Below are positions 8,691-17,720 of a DNA stretch of 64,000 bases, one piece after another; positions within the stretch are counted from its first letter, which is position 1; every line of letters starts with the position of its first letter. Source of the stretch: Chloroflexi bacterium 54-19. Lineage in GTDB: Bacteria > Chloroflexota > Chloroflexia > Chloroheliales > Chloroheliaceae. The notes beneath the pieces were generated by a model. The model was not told where the DNA came from and did no database searches. It saw only the letters and a list, made by a program, of their open reading frames with translations. The DNA is taken from positions 39,619-103,618 of the forward strand of contig MKTJ01000014.1 in NCBI GenBank assembly GCA_001898225.1, read 5' to 3'. A program made the translations under genes and the position numbers.

Positions 8691-11600
8691 ATGCCTGAAA
8701 ATCATTTGGCTTCTCAAACTCAGGATAGTTTAAATAAAAATAATATAGACCGGAACAATCCCGCAAACCCGGCAGGAGCAACCGTTACCCTCGATATTGA
8801 AGGAATGACCTGCGCCAGTTGTGTCAACCGGATTGAAAAAAAGCTTTCTAAAGTAGCCGGGGTGTCGAGCGTTAACGTCAATTTGGCGACCGAAAAAGGG
8901 ACCGTAACCTACGACCCGACTCAGGTGGACCCGGAGAGGTTAGTAAAATCAGTCGAAGCAACCGGGTACAAGGCTGTTCCCCTGGAAATAGAAAAGCCGA
9001 AAACCGCTCCCGCACAACCTCAAATACCGGTCGTTATTAATCCTGCCCCTGTAGGGACCGGTCCTGCGAGTAAAGCTGCAAAAGAAGAAAATACAGCCGA
9101 GACCGTCCCGGCCAACCGGAGCGTTGAACTGGACATCGAAGGGATGACCTGCGCCAGTTGTGTCAACCGGATTGAGCGTAAAGTCAAGAAACTTGAAGGC
9201 ATCCAGAAAGCAAATGTCAATTTGGCAACCGAACGCGGGTCTATTACCTTTGACCCCGCGAAAGTGCAGCTTCCCAAGATAGTTGAAGCAATCGAGAACG
9301 CTGGTTATAAAGTCCAGCCTTACGCTGAAGAAAATTTAAATGAGCCGGCACCACCGGTCGTCCCACAAACCAGCCAGGCATTGCCTTATACGCCTCCGGC
9401 GGCAGATGGTTCTACTTATGACTTTGACGGTATTCGCACCAGCAACCGGGAAACCTTAAACACGCCTTCTAACCCGGTCCCATCCGTAACGGTTGCTCCT
9501 GAAGCTGAGGAACCGCCTGACCGCAACACTTTGCGCAGGCAAAAAGAGATCGCCCGGCGGCGCAACCTTTTAATTTTAAGTTTTGTCCTGACCGTGCCGG
9601 TCTTCGTCATCAATATGTTCGGCATGGACTGGCTGGATGCCCGGCCCCGCGACTGGCTTTTGTTCGCCCTTACCACACCGGTCTGGGCCATTGTAGGCTG
9701 GGAATTCCACCGGGTTGCCCTTAAAACCGCCCGTCATTTATCGGCCAACATGGACACCCTTATTTCAATGGGTTCGACCGTGGCTTATTTCTATAGCCTT
9801 TGGCTGCTACTGGCCGGGAATAATTACAACACCGGAAGAATGGGGAGCGGGCCGACCGGTGGCCCGGCTATCACCTACTTTGAAACAACTGCCCTGATAA
9901 TCACCTTGATTTACCTGGGCAAGTTTTTGGAAGTGGTCGCCAAAGGCCGCACCGGTGAAGCTATCCGCAAGCTGATGGGTTTGCAGGCCAAAACAGCCCG
10001 CGTTATTCGTGACAGCCAGGAACTGGACTTACCCCTAGCTCAAGTGGTTGTGGGTGACCTGGTATTGGTGCGCCCAGGTGAAAAGATACCCGTGGACGGT
10101 ATTGTTGAAACGGGCCGCAGCAGCGTGGACGAAAGCATGGTAACAGGAGAAAGTCTTCCGGTCGAAAAAGAGCCTGGTGACAAAGTTATCGGTGCAACCG
10201 TCAACCAGAAAGGTTTACTCCGGGTGCGGGCCAACCGGGTCGGGCGGGATACCGTCCTGGCCCAGATTATCCGGTTGGTTGAACAGGCCCAGGGGAGTAA
10301 AGCCCCGATTCAGCGCCTGGCCGATACAATCAGCGGTATCTTCGTGCCGGTTGTAATCCTGATAGCTGTCCTTAGTTTCGTGGGCTGGTTGTTGACCGGC
10401 CATAACTTTCAGGCCGCCCTTTTACCGGCGGTTGCAGTGCTGGTGGTAGCCTGCCCCTGTGCACTCGGTCTGGCTACCCCAACCGCTATAATGGTCGGTA
10501 CGGGGGTCGGGGCCAAGAAGGGCATCCTGATTAAAGGCGGCGAAAGCCTGGAACGTTCTCGCAAAATCCAGGCGGTCATCCTTGATAAGACCGGCACTCT
10601 AACCAAAGGCAAGCCCGAAGTGACCGACGTTGCCGGTTTTGAAGGGTTACAACAGAGCGCGGTCCTGAAACTGGCCGCCCTGGTCGAAAAAGGGAGCGAG
10701 CATCCTTTAGGTGACGCAATTGTGCGAGGAGCGCGCTCCCAGGGCCTTGAACTCGATTTTCCCGCCGAACAGGCCCAGGATTTCCAGAGCTTCACCGGGG
10801 CAGGAGTAGGAGCGACCATCCAGGGTATGGGCATCCTGGTCGGCACCCGCCAGTTAATGGCCCAAAACGGCGTTACAGTGGGGCCGGAAGCCGAGGACCG
10901 CATGAGCGGCCTGGAAAGCCAGGGCAAAACAGTTATGCTGGTAGCTCGCCGCCTGTCCGGGGATAGTTTTGAACTGGTGGGACTTGTCGCGGTAGCCGAT
11001 ACCATCAAAGAAGGCAGCGCCGAGGCCGTGACCGAACTTAAACGGCTGGGAATCGAACCGGTTATGATGACCGGTGACAACCGCCGTACCGCCCAGGCTA
11101 TCGCGGCCCAGGCCGGCATCGAACGGGTCTTTGCCGAAGTTCAGCCCGGCGACAAGGCGGCCATGGTCCGGCAGTTGCAGGGAGAAGGTAAGGTCGTGGC
11201 GATGGTGGGTGACGGCATCAACGACGCCCCGGCCCTGGCCCAGGCTGACGTCGGAATGGCTATCGGGACAGGCACCGACATTGCGATGGAAGCCGCCGAC
11301 ATTACCCTGATGCATGGTGACGTACGGACAATCGCAACCGCCATCACGCTGTCGAAAGCGACCATGCGCAAAATCAAGCAGAACTTGTTCTGGGCCTTCT
11401 TCTACAACGTGCTGCTGATACCGCTGGCTATCCTGGGCATAATCAACCCCATCCTGGCAGCAGGAGCCATGGCTATCAGCAGCGTGTCGGTAGTATCGAA
11501 CTCGCTCTTGCTAAACCGGTTTGGCGGGCGGCGCAGTGGGCCATTAACTCCGGCCGAGAAATGGGCCGAGCGCAAAACGCTGGCCTGGCAACTCGGCTTA

Positions 11601-12563
11601 TTGGTGGCACTGCTGGGCCTGGTTGGCCTGATCGGGTGGCAGGCTTTCGAAAGCATCACGCGCCCTGCCGATAACATGCCTGTTACCACCCCGGCGGTAG
11701 TCGAGGAACCGGACCTTATCCCGGCGGCAAACGTAGTATCCTTCCCGGCAGACTACACCGTAGGCAACACCCGGATTGAAGTCAGTACCTTCCCGACCCA
11801 GGTCCAACCCAACCAACCGGCGCTGCTGATCTTCCGCCTGACCGACACTCGGACCGGCCAACCGGTTACGGCGCAAGGTTTACAGCTTCTACATACCCAG
11901 TTGATGCACCTGATTGTGGTGAACAGCGATAATACCTTCTTCCGGCACTTGCACCCGGAAGGAACTAACCAGGGCCTTTACACCTTCACAGTAACCTTCC
12001 CGGCCGATGGGCAGTACCGGGTTTACAATGAGTTCGAACTTGCCGGCGGCCAGCCGAACGGCCAGTCAATTCTCTACCGTCACGATTTCACAGTCGGGCA
12101 GGGGAATAACAACGCAAGCCCAACCCTGGCGGCAGGTGGTCAGACGGTTCAGCAATTAAGCGGCCTTAAAGTGACGCTGGAAAAACCGGCCCAAATCAAA
12201 GCGGGTCAGGCAGCCGAAATGGTGTTCAAATTCGAGAAGGATGGACAGCCTTTTCAGGGCTTGGAACCTTACCTGGGTGAACCGAGCCACATGATTGTGA
12301 TCGGTCAGGACGGCAATTCCTTCCGCCACCTCCACGGGCATGTTCCCGGAGCCGCGCCCATGAGTGAGAACGCGATGGATGCTACACCGTCCCAGGGACA
12401 GGGCCAGGACACGATGAATGGCGAAACCGCCTCAAACGTGCGCTACGGCCCCGAAGTCGCCTATGATTTGAAATTCGACCAGGCCGGTAAATATCAAATC
12501 TGGGCAGAGTTCCAGTACCAGGGTAAGGTTATAACCTTCGCTTACGTGCTGGATGTTGTCTAA
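8691..12563 (+). CDS. copA: Copper-translocating P1B-type ATPase with two HMA domains and an extra C-terminal extracytoplasmic module
   Basis: A 1290-residue protein. Two N-terminal heavy-metal domains carry GMTCASC (cysteines 41/44 and 154/157). The P-type core has CPC at 588-590, the phosphorylated D632 in DKTGTLTKG, and [10 protein letters not shown]. Eight membrane segments precede the usual end at about residue 945. About 340 residues then follow that a normal CopA (about 750-800 residues) lacks. They comprise a ninth hydrophobic helix (about 964-985) and two Ig-like modules with MHLIVVN...FRHLHPE (H1086/H1088) and [10 protein letters not shown]...FRHLHGH, plus Met-containing linkers. 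An extra helix after an even number would put this tail outside. It resembles free-standing HLHP copper/YtkA-like exported domains. Role: export of Cu(I), with the tail perhaps receiving or buffering released copper. Confidence 0.93.
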   Translation: MPENHLASQTQDSLNKNNIDRNNPANPAGATVTLDIEGMTCASCVNRIEKKLSKVAGVSSVNVNLATEKGTVTYDPTQVDPERLVKSVEATGYKAVPLEIEKPKTAPAQPQIPVVINPAPVGTGPASKAAKEENTAETVPANRSVELDIEGMTCASCVNRIERKVKKLEGIQKANVNLATERGSITFDPAKVQLPKIVEAIENAGYKVQPYAEENLNEPAPPVVPQTSQALPYTPPAADGSTYDFDGIRTSNRETLNTPSNPVPSVTVAPEAEEPPDRNTLRRQKEIARRRNLLILSFVLTVPVFVINMFGMDWLDARPRDWLLFALTTPVWAIVGWEFHRVALKTARHLSANMDTLISMGSTVAYFYSLWLLLAGNNYNTGRMGSGPTGGPAITYFETTALIITLIYLGKFLEVVAKGRTGEAIRKLMGLQAKTARVIRDSQELDLPLAQVVVGDLVLVRPGEKIPVDGIVETGRSSVDESMVTGESLPVEKEPGDKVIGATVNQKGLLRVRANRVGRDTVLAQIIRLVEQAQGSKAPIQRLADTISGIFVPVVILIAVLSFVGWLLTGHNFQAALLPAVAVLVVACPCALGLATPTAIMVGTGVGAKKGILIKGGESLERSRKIQAVILDKTGTLTKGKPEVTDVAGFEGLQQSAVLKLAALVEKGSEHPLGDAIVRGARSQGLELDFPAEQAQDFQSFTGAGVGATIQGMGILVGTRQLMAQNGVTVGPEAEDRMSGLESQGKTVMLVARRLSGDSFELVGLVAVADTIKEGSAEAVTELKRLGIEPVMMTGDNRRTAQAIAAQAGIERVFAEVQPGDKAAMVRQLQGEGKVVAMVGDGINDAPALAQADVGMAIGTGTDIAMEAADITLMHGDVRTIATAITLSKATMRKIKQNLFWAFFYNVLLIPLAILGIINPILAAGAMAISSVSVVSNSLLLNRFGGRRSGPLTPAEKWAERKTLAWQLGLLVALLGLVGLIGWQAFESITRPADNMPVTTPAVVEEPDLIPAANVVSFPADYTVGNTRIEVSTFPTQVQPNQPALLIFRLTDTRTGQPVTAQGLQLLHTQLMHLIVVNSDNTFFRHLHPEGTNQGLYTFTVTFPADGQYRVYNEFELAGGQPNGQSILYRHDFTVGQGNNNASPTLAAGGQTVQQLSGLKVTLEKPAQIKAGQAAEMVFKFEKDGQPFQGLEPYLGEPSHMIVIGQDGNSFRHLHGHVPGAAPMSENAMDATPSQGQGQDTMNGETASNVRYGPEVAYDLKFDQAGKYQIWAEFQYQGKVITFAYVLDVV

Positions 12564-12674
12564 GCCTCCGGCCCCTTAGGGGAACCGGAAGAAACCACAG
12601 CAATAAGTTTTGTAAAAAGACACTATTTTAGAGAACCTAACTTAGATTAGATTAGAAAGGAAAAAGGAACGGAA

Positions 12675-12947
12675 ATGCAGGAATTAACCTTTGACGTGCC
12701 GGGAGTAAGTTGCCAGCATTGCATCAACTCGATTACGAAAGCCACCAAAGAATTGGGGGTAAGCGATGTAATAGTAGATTTGCCCAGCAAGAAGGTGTTT
12801 GTAGCCTTCGACCCGGCGACCGTAACCGAACCGGCTATTAAGAGTGCCATTGAAGATGAAGGTTACGATATTACCGGTGAGGAGAGCGGTAACACCATCC
12901 CGGCCGAGGGGCAGGGTAAGAAAACCTTTAATCTGAAATCCCTCTAA
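12675..12947 (+). CDS. copZ: CopZ-like copper chaperone (single HMA domain)
   Basis: A 90-residue protein with one ferredoxin-like heavy-metal domain: VPGVSCQHCINSITKA supplies the CxxC metal site and AIEDEGYDI closes the domain. A tail of about 20 residues follows. CopZ proteins carry Cu(I) in the cytosol to the N-terminal domains of CopA or to CsoR. The AAAGGAAC site lies just before the ATG. It sits between the two copper ATPase genes, about 110 bp after copA, behind a small hairpin (12567-12589) that lacks a T-run. It is probably in the copA transcript. Confidence 0.9.
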   Translation: MQELTFDVPGVSCQHCINSITKATKELGVSDVIVDLPSKKVFVAFDPATVTEPAIKSAIEDEGYDITGEESGNTIPAEGQGKKTFNLKSL

Positions 12948-12973
12948 TATACCCTTTTCTAAGTTCAAAAGAC

Positions 12974-13011
12974 TTACCGGCCGGCTGACCATTCAATCGG
13001 GCGGCCGGTAA
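12974..13011 (+). terminator. Terminator after copZ
   Basis: A 10-bp perfect stem (TTACCGGCCG at 12974-12983 with CGGCCGGTAA at 13002-13011) is followed by a T-rich run CACGTTTTATCTTTTATTT. This fits a Rho-independent terminator closing the csoR-copZ block. Confidence 0.7.
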
Positions 13012-13339
13012 CACGTTTTATCTTTTATTTACTCCAAAAATTATTAACTCTACTTAGCCCTTATTCAAAATGGTATAACCAGGGAACTTAAGCCAGGGCC
13101 TGATGCTAACTTTTTATGACTATTTTTGTACAGCCCGAACTTTGTTTATCTTTACTGCGCCGGGTGATTTGCGAAGTCCGTTTTTTAAGGTAGTAAAAGT
13201 TGATTCTCCTGAACCCCGGGTTTCGCAGAAGGCTAATGACGGGGAAGTATTGATGTATGAAAACATGGCCATTCTTTCAAGTTCCACCACAAAAATTATA
13301 TTAAACAAATATATTTATTAGAGAAAGAGAAAAGATGTA
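13012..13339 (+). other. Intergenic region before the second copper ATPase, no convincing gene
   Basis: No copy of the CsoR operator is visible here, so the next ATPase is not obviously under the same control. A 72-codon open frame at 13103-13321 has no ribosome site and no recognisable domain. The GAGAAAGAG at 13321 onward is the ribosome site for the following gene. Confidence 0.5.
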
Positions 13340-15826
13340 ATGAAAACGGTAACAATTCCGGTTAAAGGACTAAATTTCGCCGGTTGCGCTCGCGAAATCG
13401 AAAAAAGGTTGGACCAGGTAGAGGGAATAACCAGGGTTGAGGCCAGCTATGTCACTCAAACCGCTACCATTTCTTTCCAGGAAAATAAAGTAGATGAAAC
13501 CCGGTTAAGAGAAATGCTAAAAGATTGCGGTTTCGCCTGTGGTGAGCCGGTTTCGCTCACTTCAAGCGTCACTGTGCATGACCATATGGCCCATCAACAA
13601 CACGGTATGGAAGGGGCAGTAGCGGTTAAAACAGAAGTGAATAAGTCACCTGCCGAGATAAAAACCTCTGAAGTGCAAGGGCCGCACCAGGCGCACGCTC
13701 ATCACCCTGGGATGAGCATGGCCGCCCCCGGTACGGCGCAGGCAGGAGCAGAACATAAGGGAATGACCCACGATATGATGGGGCACGATATGAGTGACCC
13801 AGCCATGGCCCGCGCTATGGAAGCCGATATGCGCAACCGCTTCTTCCTCTCCCTTGTGCTAACTATCCCGGTGGTACTCTATTCGCCGCTCGGGGCAAAC
13901 ATCTTTGGCCTGCACCTTCCCACTCCCTTTGGCATAAATCCTAACTGGGTTTTGCTGGCCCTTTCCACCCCGGTGGTGTGGTGGGGCGGTTGGATCTTCC
14001 ATTCGGGAGCCTGGCGGGCTTTGCGTAACCGCACTCTTAACATGAATGTGCTGGTCAGCCTGGGCGTACTGGTGGCTTACCTGTTTAGCCTTTTCGTTAC
14101 CTTTTTTGCGCCCCAGGTGGAAACCAGCTATGACGCCGCTGCCATGCTCGTTACTTTCGTTTTATTCGGCCACTGGATGGAAATGCGCAGCCGCCGGGGT
14201 TCTTCGGATGCCCTTAATGCCCTGTTGCGGCTGGCGCCCTCCCAGGCTAACCTGCTTGGACCCCAGGGAGAGGTGCGGATGGTTCCGGTGGAAGAGGTGA
14301 AAGTAGAAGACTTGCTGCTCATCCGGCCTGGTGAGAAAGTGCCCGTGGACGGGCTGGTGACTGAAGGTGAAAGCGCGGTGGACGAAAGCATGGTCACAGG
14401 CGAAAGCCTGCCAGTAACCAAGAAAGCCGGCGAGGAAGTGATCGGCGGAACGGTTAACGGTTCGGGATCTTTGCGTATACGCGCAACCAAGGTGGGCAGC
14501 GAAACGGCCCTGGCCCAGATCGTCCAGCTGGTCCAGACCGCTCAGAACTCCAAAGCCCCGGCCCAGCGGCTGGCCGACAAAGCCGCCGAATGGCTGGTGC
14601 TGCTGGCGGTGGGTGCGGGCCTGCTGACCTTCCTGGTCTGGTTCTTTGTCATCGGAGAGTCAGCCCTCTTTGCCATGACGTTAGCTGTTACCGCAATCGT
14701 GATCGCCTGCCCCGATGCGCTCGGGCTGGCTACCCCTACCGCCGTAGCGGTCGGGACCGGGATCGGGGCGAGGAACGGTATTCTCATCAAGAATGCGACT
14801 GCCCTGGAACAGGCTTCGCGGATTCAGGCCATTATATTTGACAAGACCGGCACCCTCACGGAGGGCAAACCGGCCGTCACCGACCTGATCCTCTTAGGTG
14901 AGGCCAGCATAAGTTTGGAACCAGGAAAAGCTCTGAACGAGAACGGTTTGTTGCAGGTTGCGGCGGCGGTTGAAGCCGATTCGGAACACCCCCTGGCTCG
15001 AACTATCGTGGAAGATGCCCAGGCCCGGCGGTTGCCCCCTTTGCCATCCAGCCGGTTCCAATCAATAGCCGGTGGCGGGGTTGCAGCCGAGGTTATGGGT
15101 CAAGCGGTGCTGATCGGTACTCCCAGGCTGTTAGCTTCCGGGGGTATCCAGCTCGAAAACGGCGCCCTTGAAAAGTTAGCGGAACTGCAAAAGCAAGGAA
15201 AAACTGTCATGGTAGTTGCCGTGGAAAATGCGCCGGTTGGTCTAATCGCCGTTGCCGACCGGGTACGCCCTACCTCCAGGCAAGCCCTCAACGAATTAAA
15301 GGGGCTGGGTATCCAGGTTGCCATGCTGACCGGAGATAACCGGGGAACCGGCGAAGCGGTTGGCCGGGAACTGGGGATCGAACCGGAGCGCGTCTTTGCC
15401 GAAGTCTTACCCAAAGACAAAGCCGCTTACGTCAAGAAACTCCAGGGTGAGGGTCTATTTACCGCGATGGTGGGTGACGGGGTAAACGATGCGCCGGCGC
15501 TGGCCCAGGCCGACCTGGGCATAGCCATCGGGGCAGGCACCGGCGTAGCTATCGAAACGGCTGAGGTAGTCCTGATGCGGAGCGACCCTTTGGACGTGCT
15601 GGCCGCCATCCGCCTTTCCAAAGCGACTGTTCGAAAGATGAAGCAAAACCTCTTCTGGGCAGCGATTTATAACCTTGTAGCCATCCCAGTGGCAGCCGGG
15701 GTGCTTTACCCACTCGGTATCCTTCTGCGGCCGGAAGTTGGGGCGTTGGCGATGAGCGCCAGCTCGATAACAGTTGCTACTAACGCCGTACTGCTTAAAA
15801 GAGAAGAAAAGAAGTTAAGATCCTAG
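13340..15826 (+). CDS. P1B-type heavy-metal ATPase with CPD motif and His/Met-rich N-terminus (CopB-like)
   Basis: An 828-residue P-type ATPase. The N-terminal HMA fold is degenerate: the metal loop reads GLNFAGC, so the first Cys is replaced by F13 and only C16 remains. A His/Met-rich stretch follows (about 75-155, with [12 protein letters not shown] and MMGHDMSDP), as in CopB-type pumps. The membrane metal motif is C457-P-D459 instead of CPC (CopA) or CPH (CopB). The phosphorylated aspartate is D501 in DKTGTLTEG, with [10 protein letters not shown] near the end. It is presumably a copper (possibly Cu2+ or another metal) exporter in the same island as copA. Metal specificity is uncertain because of the CPD change. 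Confidence 0.9.
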   Translation: MKTVTIPVKGLNFAGCAREIEKRLDQVEGITRVEASYVTQTATISFQENKVDETRLREMLKDCGFACGEPVSLTSSVTVHDHMAHQQHGMEGAVAVKTEVNKSPAEIKTSEVQGPHQAHAHHPGMSMAAPGTAQAGAEHKGMTHDMMGHDMSDPAMARAMEADMRNRFFLSLVLTIPVVLYSPLGANIFGLHLPTPFGINPNWVLLALSTPVVWWGGWIFHSGAWRALRNRTLNMNVLVSLGVLVAYLFSLFVTFFAPQVETSYDAAAMLVTFVLFGHWMEMRSRRGSSDALNALLRLAPSQANLLGPQGEVRMVPVEEVKVEDLLLIRPGEKVPVDGLVTEGESAVDESMVTGESLPVTKKAGEEVIGGTVNGSGSLRIRATKVGSETALAQIVQLVQTAQNSKAPAQRLADKAAEWLVLLAVGAGLLTFLVWFFVIGESALFAMTLAVTAIVIACPDALGLATPTAVAVGTGIGARNGILIKNATALEQASRIQAIIFDKTGTLTEGKPAVTDLILLGEASISLEPGKALNENGLLQVAAAVEADSEHPLARTIVEDAQARRLPPLPSSRFQSIAGGGVAAEVMGQAVLIGTPRLLASGGIQLENGALEKLAELQKQGKTVMVVAVENAPVGLIAVADRVRPTSRQALNELKGLGIQVAMLTGDNRGTGEAVGRELGIEPERVFAEVLPKDKAAYVKKLQGEGLFTAMVGDGVNDAPALAQADLGIAIGAGTGVAIETAEVVLMRSDPLDVLAAIRLSKATVRKMKQNLFWAAIYNLVAIPVAAGVLYPLGILLRPEVGALAMSASSITVATNAVLLKREEKKLRS

Positions 15827-15865
15827 GCTGTTATTGGGTAGGACGCATATTGGAACCAAAAGCAT

Positions 15866-15910
15866 CGGTTTGTATTCAAAATAACTAACGGTAGTTTTGA
15901 ATACGAACCG
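15866..15910 (+). terminator. Strong hairpin terminator after the CopB-like gene
   Basis: A 16-bp stem with one U-G wobble (15866-15881 with 15895-15910) has a 13-base loop and is followed by GGCTTTATTTTTATTCC. This closes the plus-strand copper genes. Confidence 0.8.
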
Positions 15911-15939
15911 GGCTTTATTTTTATTCCTTCTTAAAAGGA

Positions 15940-16114
15940 TTACAAATGGCCGAAAATCAATCCCTCGTTTTCTTTCAGGGTTTGCTTCAGGTCAGGACCC
16001 CAAACCCTGTCCCTTAAGCGCGGCTTTGTTGGCCTCTACCCCCTGGGCATAAGGTAAATTAACCTTTTTGCCAAACCCATAGGACGTAATATCGTTCAAG
16101 TGGGCTTCAACCAT
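15940..16114 (-). pseudogene. Remnant of a DUF302 family gene
   Basis: On the minus strand an AGGAGG site precedes an ATG at 16114 that opens a 40-codon frame ending in TGA at 15992. The peptide carries SYGFGKKVNLPYAQGVEANK and ends ALKGQGLGS. It matches the beginning of DUF302 proteins, which normally continue FGVLTEIDVKATLKE. Just past the stop, another frame reads DLKQTLKENEGLIFGHL before a TAA at 15940. This is consistent with a short internal deletion plus frameshift, and the rest of the domain is lost. The intact start signal shows the decay is recent. DUF302 genes often accompany metal or sulfur genes. The surrounding 16115-16360 shows no other gene. Confidence 0.65.
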
Positions 16115-16360
16115 GGTGGTTCCTCCTGTAACATACATAATAAAGGGAAAGGGATCAAGGTTGTCCAGGCTATCCCGGTTTCCTTAACCCCTTTCTTACG
16201 GTTCATGTTCTTTTCTATCAACCTTCAAAGGAACCCATTACAGGTAAACTAACGGGTATAAACATTCCTTCCAGGTGTTCAGGGCTTGGCTACCGGTGGG
16301 TTCTGCTTAGCCGGTTTACCCCTCAAAGTTCTTATCCTCCTGGCCTATATTAGCTTATTA

Positions 16361-17224
16361 CTAACCAAAATCAACCATCTGGATAAATTTACCGTGCCAG
16401 GTATGGTACCAGACCTGCCCGGTGTAACCGTTGACACTCAACATTCCGCTGGTTGTACCGTTGGTTTCAACGTCAACGGTATAATAGCCGGGAAATTCGT
16501 CGGCGGTAGAGGTGGCTTTAACACCCGGATAAACCTTATCCAGGTAAGCCTGGGCTGCCTGCAACGCTTGTTGGGCTGTAAACGGCATTTTACCGGGTTG
16601 GTAGGTGGCAGGACTTAGCGGGTATTGACCACCCTTCATCGGATTTCCCCAGTTCAGCATACCGTAGCCGCCCATCATTCCTCCACCACCAATGCAAATG
16701 GGATCATTACCCGGCATATGACCGTAAAGAAGGTTCCACATCATATCTGGACCGGGCTCACGGTAGGCTGTTTTCGTTACCGGGTTTACCAGCAGTTCGA
16801 AGGCGCCAACTCCCATAGTATTATCCTTGATAGCCACATAAGCGTTATTATCGAAGATCATTATTTCATCTATCACCAGCTTAGTGTTGTTGTTATAAAA
16901 GCTTGCCAGGTATTGTGAAGCCGCATTTTTAGCTTCATCTACTGTTAATGGCTGGCTTGTCGGATTAGCGGTATTGGACGGGTAATTTCCCATCATACCA
17001 CCTGGGCCATAGCCATTACCACCATTCATCATCCCGCCCCGGCCATAACCGTTTCCTCCATTCATCATCCCACCGCCCTGCCTCATGCCGCCTGGCCCGT
17101 AACCATTGTTACCAGGGGTAGCGCCGCCGGTCTGGGCAAAGACCACCGCAGCAGGGCCCATGGTAAAGGTAAGGAGCGCTACCAGGGCCAGGGTACCGGT
17201 TATAAGCAACAAACTTTTTCGCAT
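16361..17224 (-). CDS. Exported Met/Gly-rich protein with two PepSY-like modules
   Basis: A 287-residue protein with a clear signal peptide (residues 1-30, MRKSLLL...VVFAQ). A low-complexity block follows (about 35-80) with repeated NGYGPGGM/NGYGRGGMMNGG units. Then come two related modules, each starting with a helix like LTVDEAKNAASQYLASF and PFTAQQALQAAQAYLDKVY, followed by a beta-rich part. Such helix-plus-sheet modules resemble PepSY domains. A second Met/Gly stretch (GGGGMMGGYGMLNWGNPM) separates them. The many exposed methionines suggest Cu(I) binding outside the membrane, consistent with its place at the end of the copper island. It faces the copper ATPases on the opposite strand. Function is inferred from composition and context. 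Confidence 0.7.
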   Translation of the reverse strand: MRKSLLLITGTLALVALLTFTMGPAAVVFAQTGGATPGNNGYGPGGMRQGGGMMNGGNGYGRGGMMNGGNGYGPGGMMGNYPSNTANPTSQPLTVDEAKNAASQYLASFYNNNTKLVIDEIMIFDNNAYVAIKDNTMGVGAFELLVNPVTKTAYREPGPDMMWNLLYGHMPGNDPICIGGGGMMGGYGMLNWGNPMKGGQYPLSPATYQPGKMPFTAQQALQAAQAYLDKVYPGVKATSTADEFPGYYTVDVETNGTTSGMLSVNGYTGQVWYHTWHGKFIQMVDFG

Positions 17225-17720
17225 TTCTTGTTCTGATCCTTTCCTTCAAATGCCAGTTGGTTTAAAGTATTTTTTCTGGTGTTGGGCCTGGGTTTGACCG
17301 GGCTTACTGGCTTCTAACCTCCGGCATCTTAAAAGCTTCTTTTTTGGTTCCATCACCTAAAGTATGCCGCTAAAACCTCAAGGCAGGATGTGGAAAAGCT
17401 CAAGATTTCCTCAAGAAAGTTAAGATTTTCTTTGAAGAAGATATTAACCCGTTACAAGATATAAGAAAGGAAAAATGGGTAAAGGGGGGGAGAAGCCGGC
17501 GTTATTTCTAAAAACAAAATTGGGATACCTCCGAAGAACGCGGCGCAACTAATTTATTGGATTGGAGCCTGGGGTAAGGCTTTAACAATTCGTGGAAGTA
17601 CTGTATTAATTTTTGAAGGTTACGGTATTTTTGCCTTGAAGCTGCACAAGAAGCAGAATCAGGCCATTTGAATGATATAATACTGCCAGTTTCCCCAACC
17701 TTTACACCAGGAGAAAGGCT
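17225..17720 (+). other. Intergenic region between divergent genes, regulatory only
   Basis: This 496-bp region must carry the promoters of the Met-rich protein gene (leftward) and the LuxR-type regulator (rightward). An imperfect direct repeat around 17399-17440 (CAAGATTTCCTCAAG and TAAGATTTTCTTTGAAG) may be a binding site. No coding capacity with a ribosome site was found. Confidence 0.4.

Noticed and set aside
10409..11119. Long antisense frame inside copA
   Set aside because: It mirrors conserved ATPase codons and has Ser/Pro/Arg-rich shadow composition, with no start signal.
13103..13321. Possible 72-residue protein before the second copper ATPase
   Set aside because: There is no ribosome site and no recognisable domain or hydrophobic pattern. 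Its end overlaps the leader of the ATPase gene.
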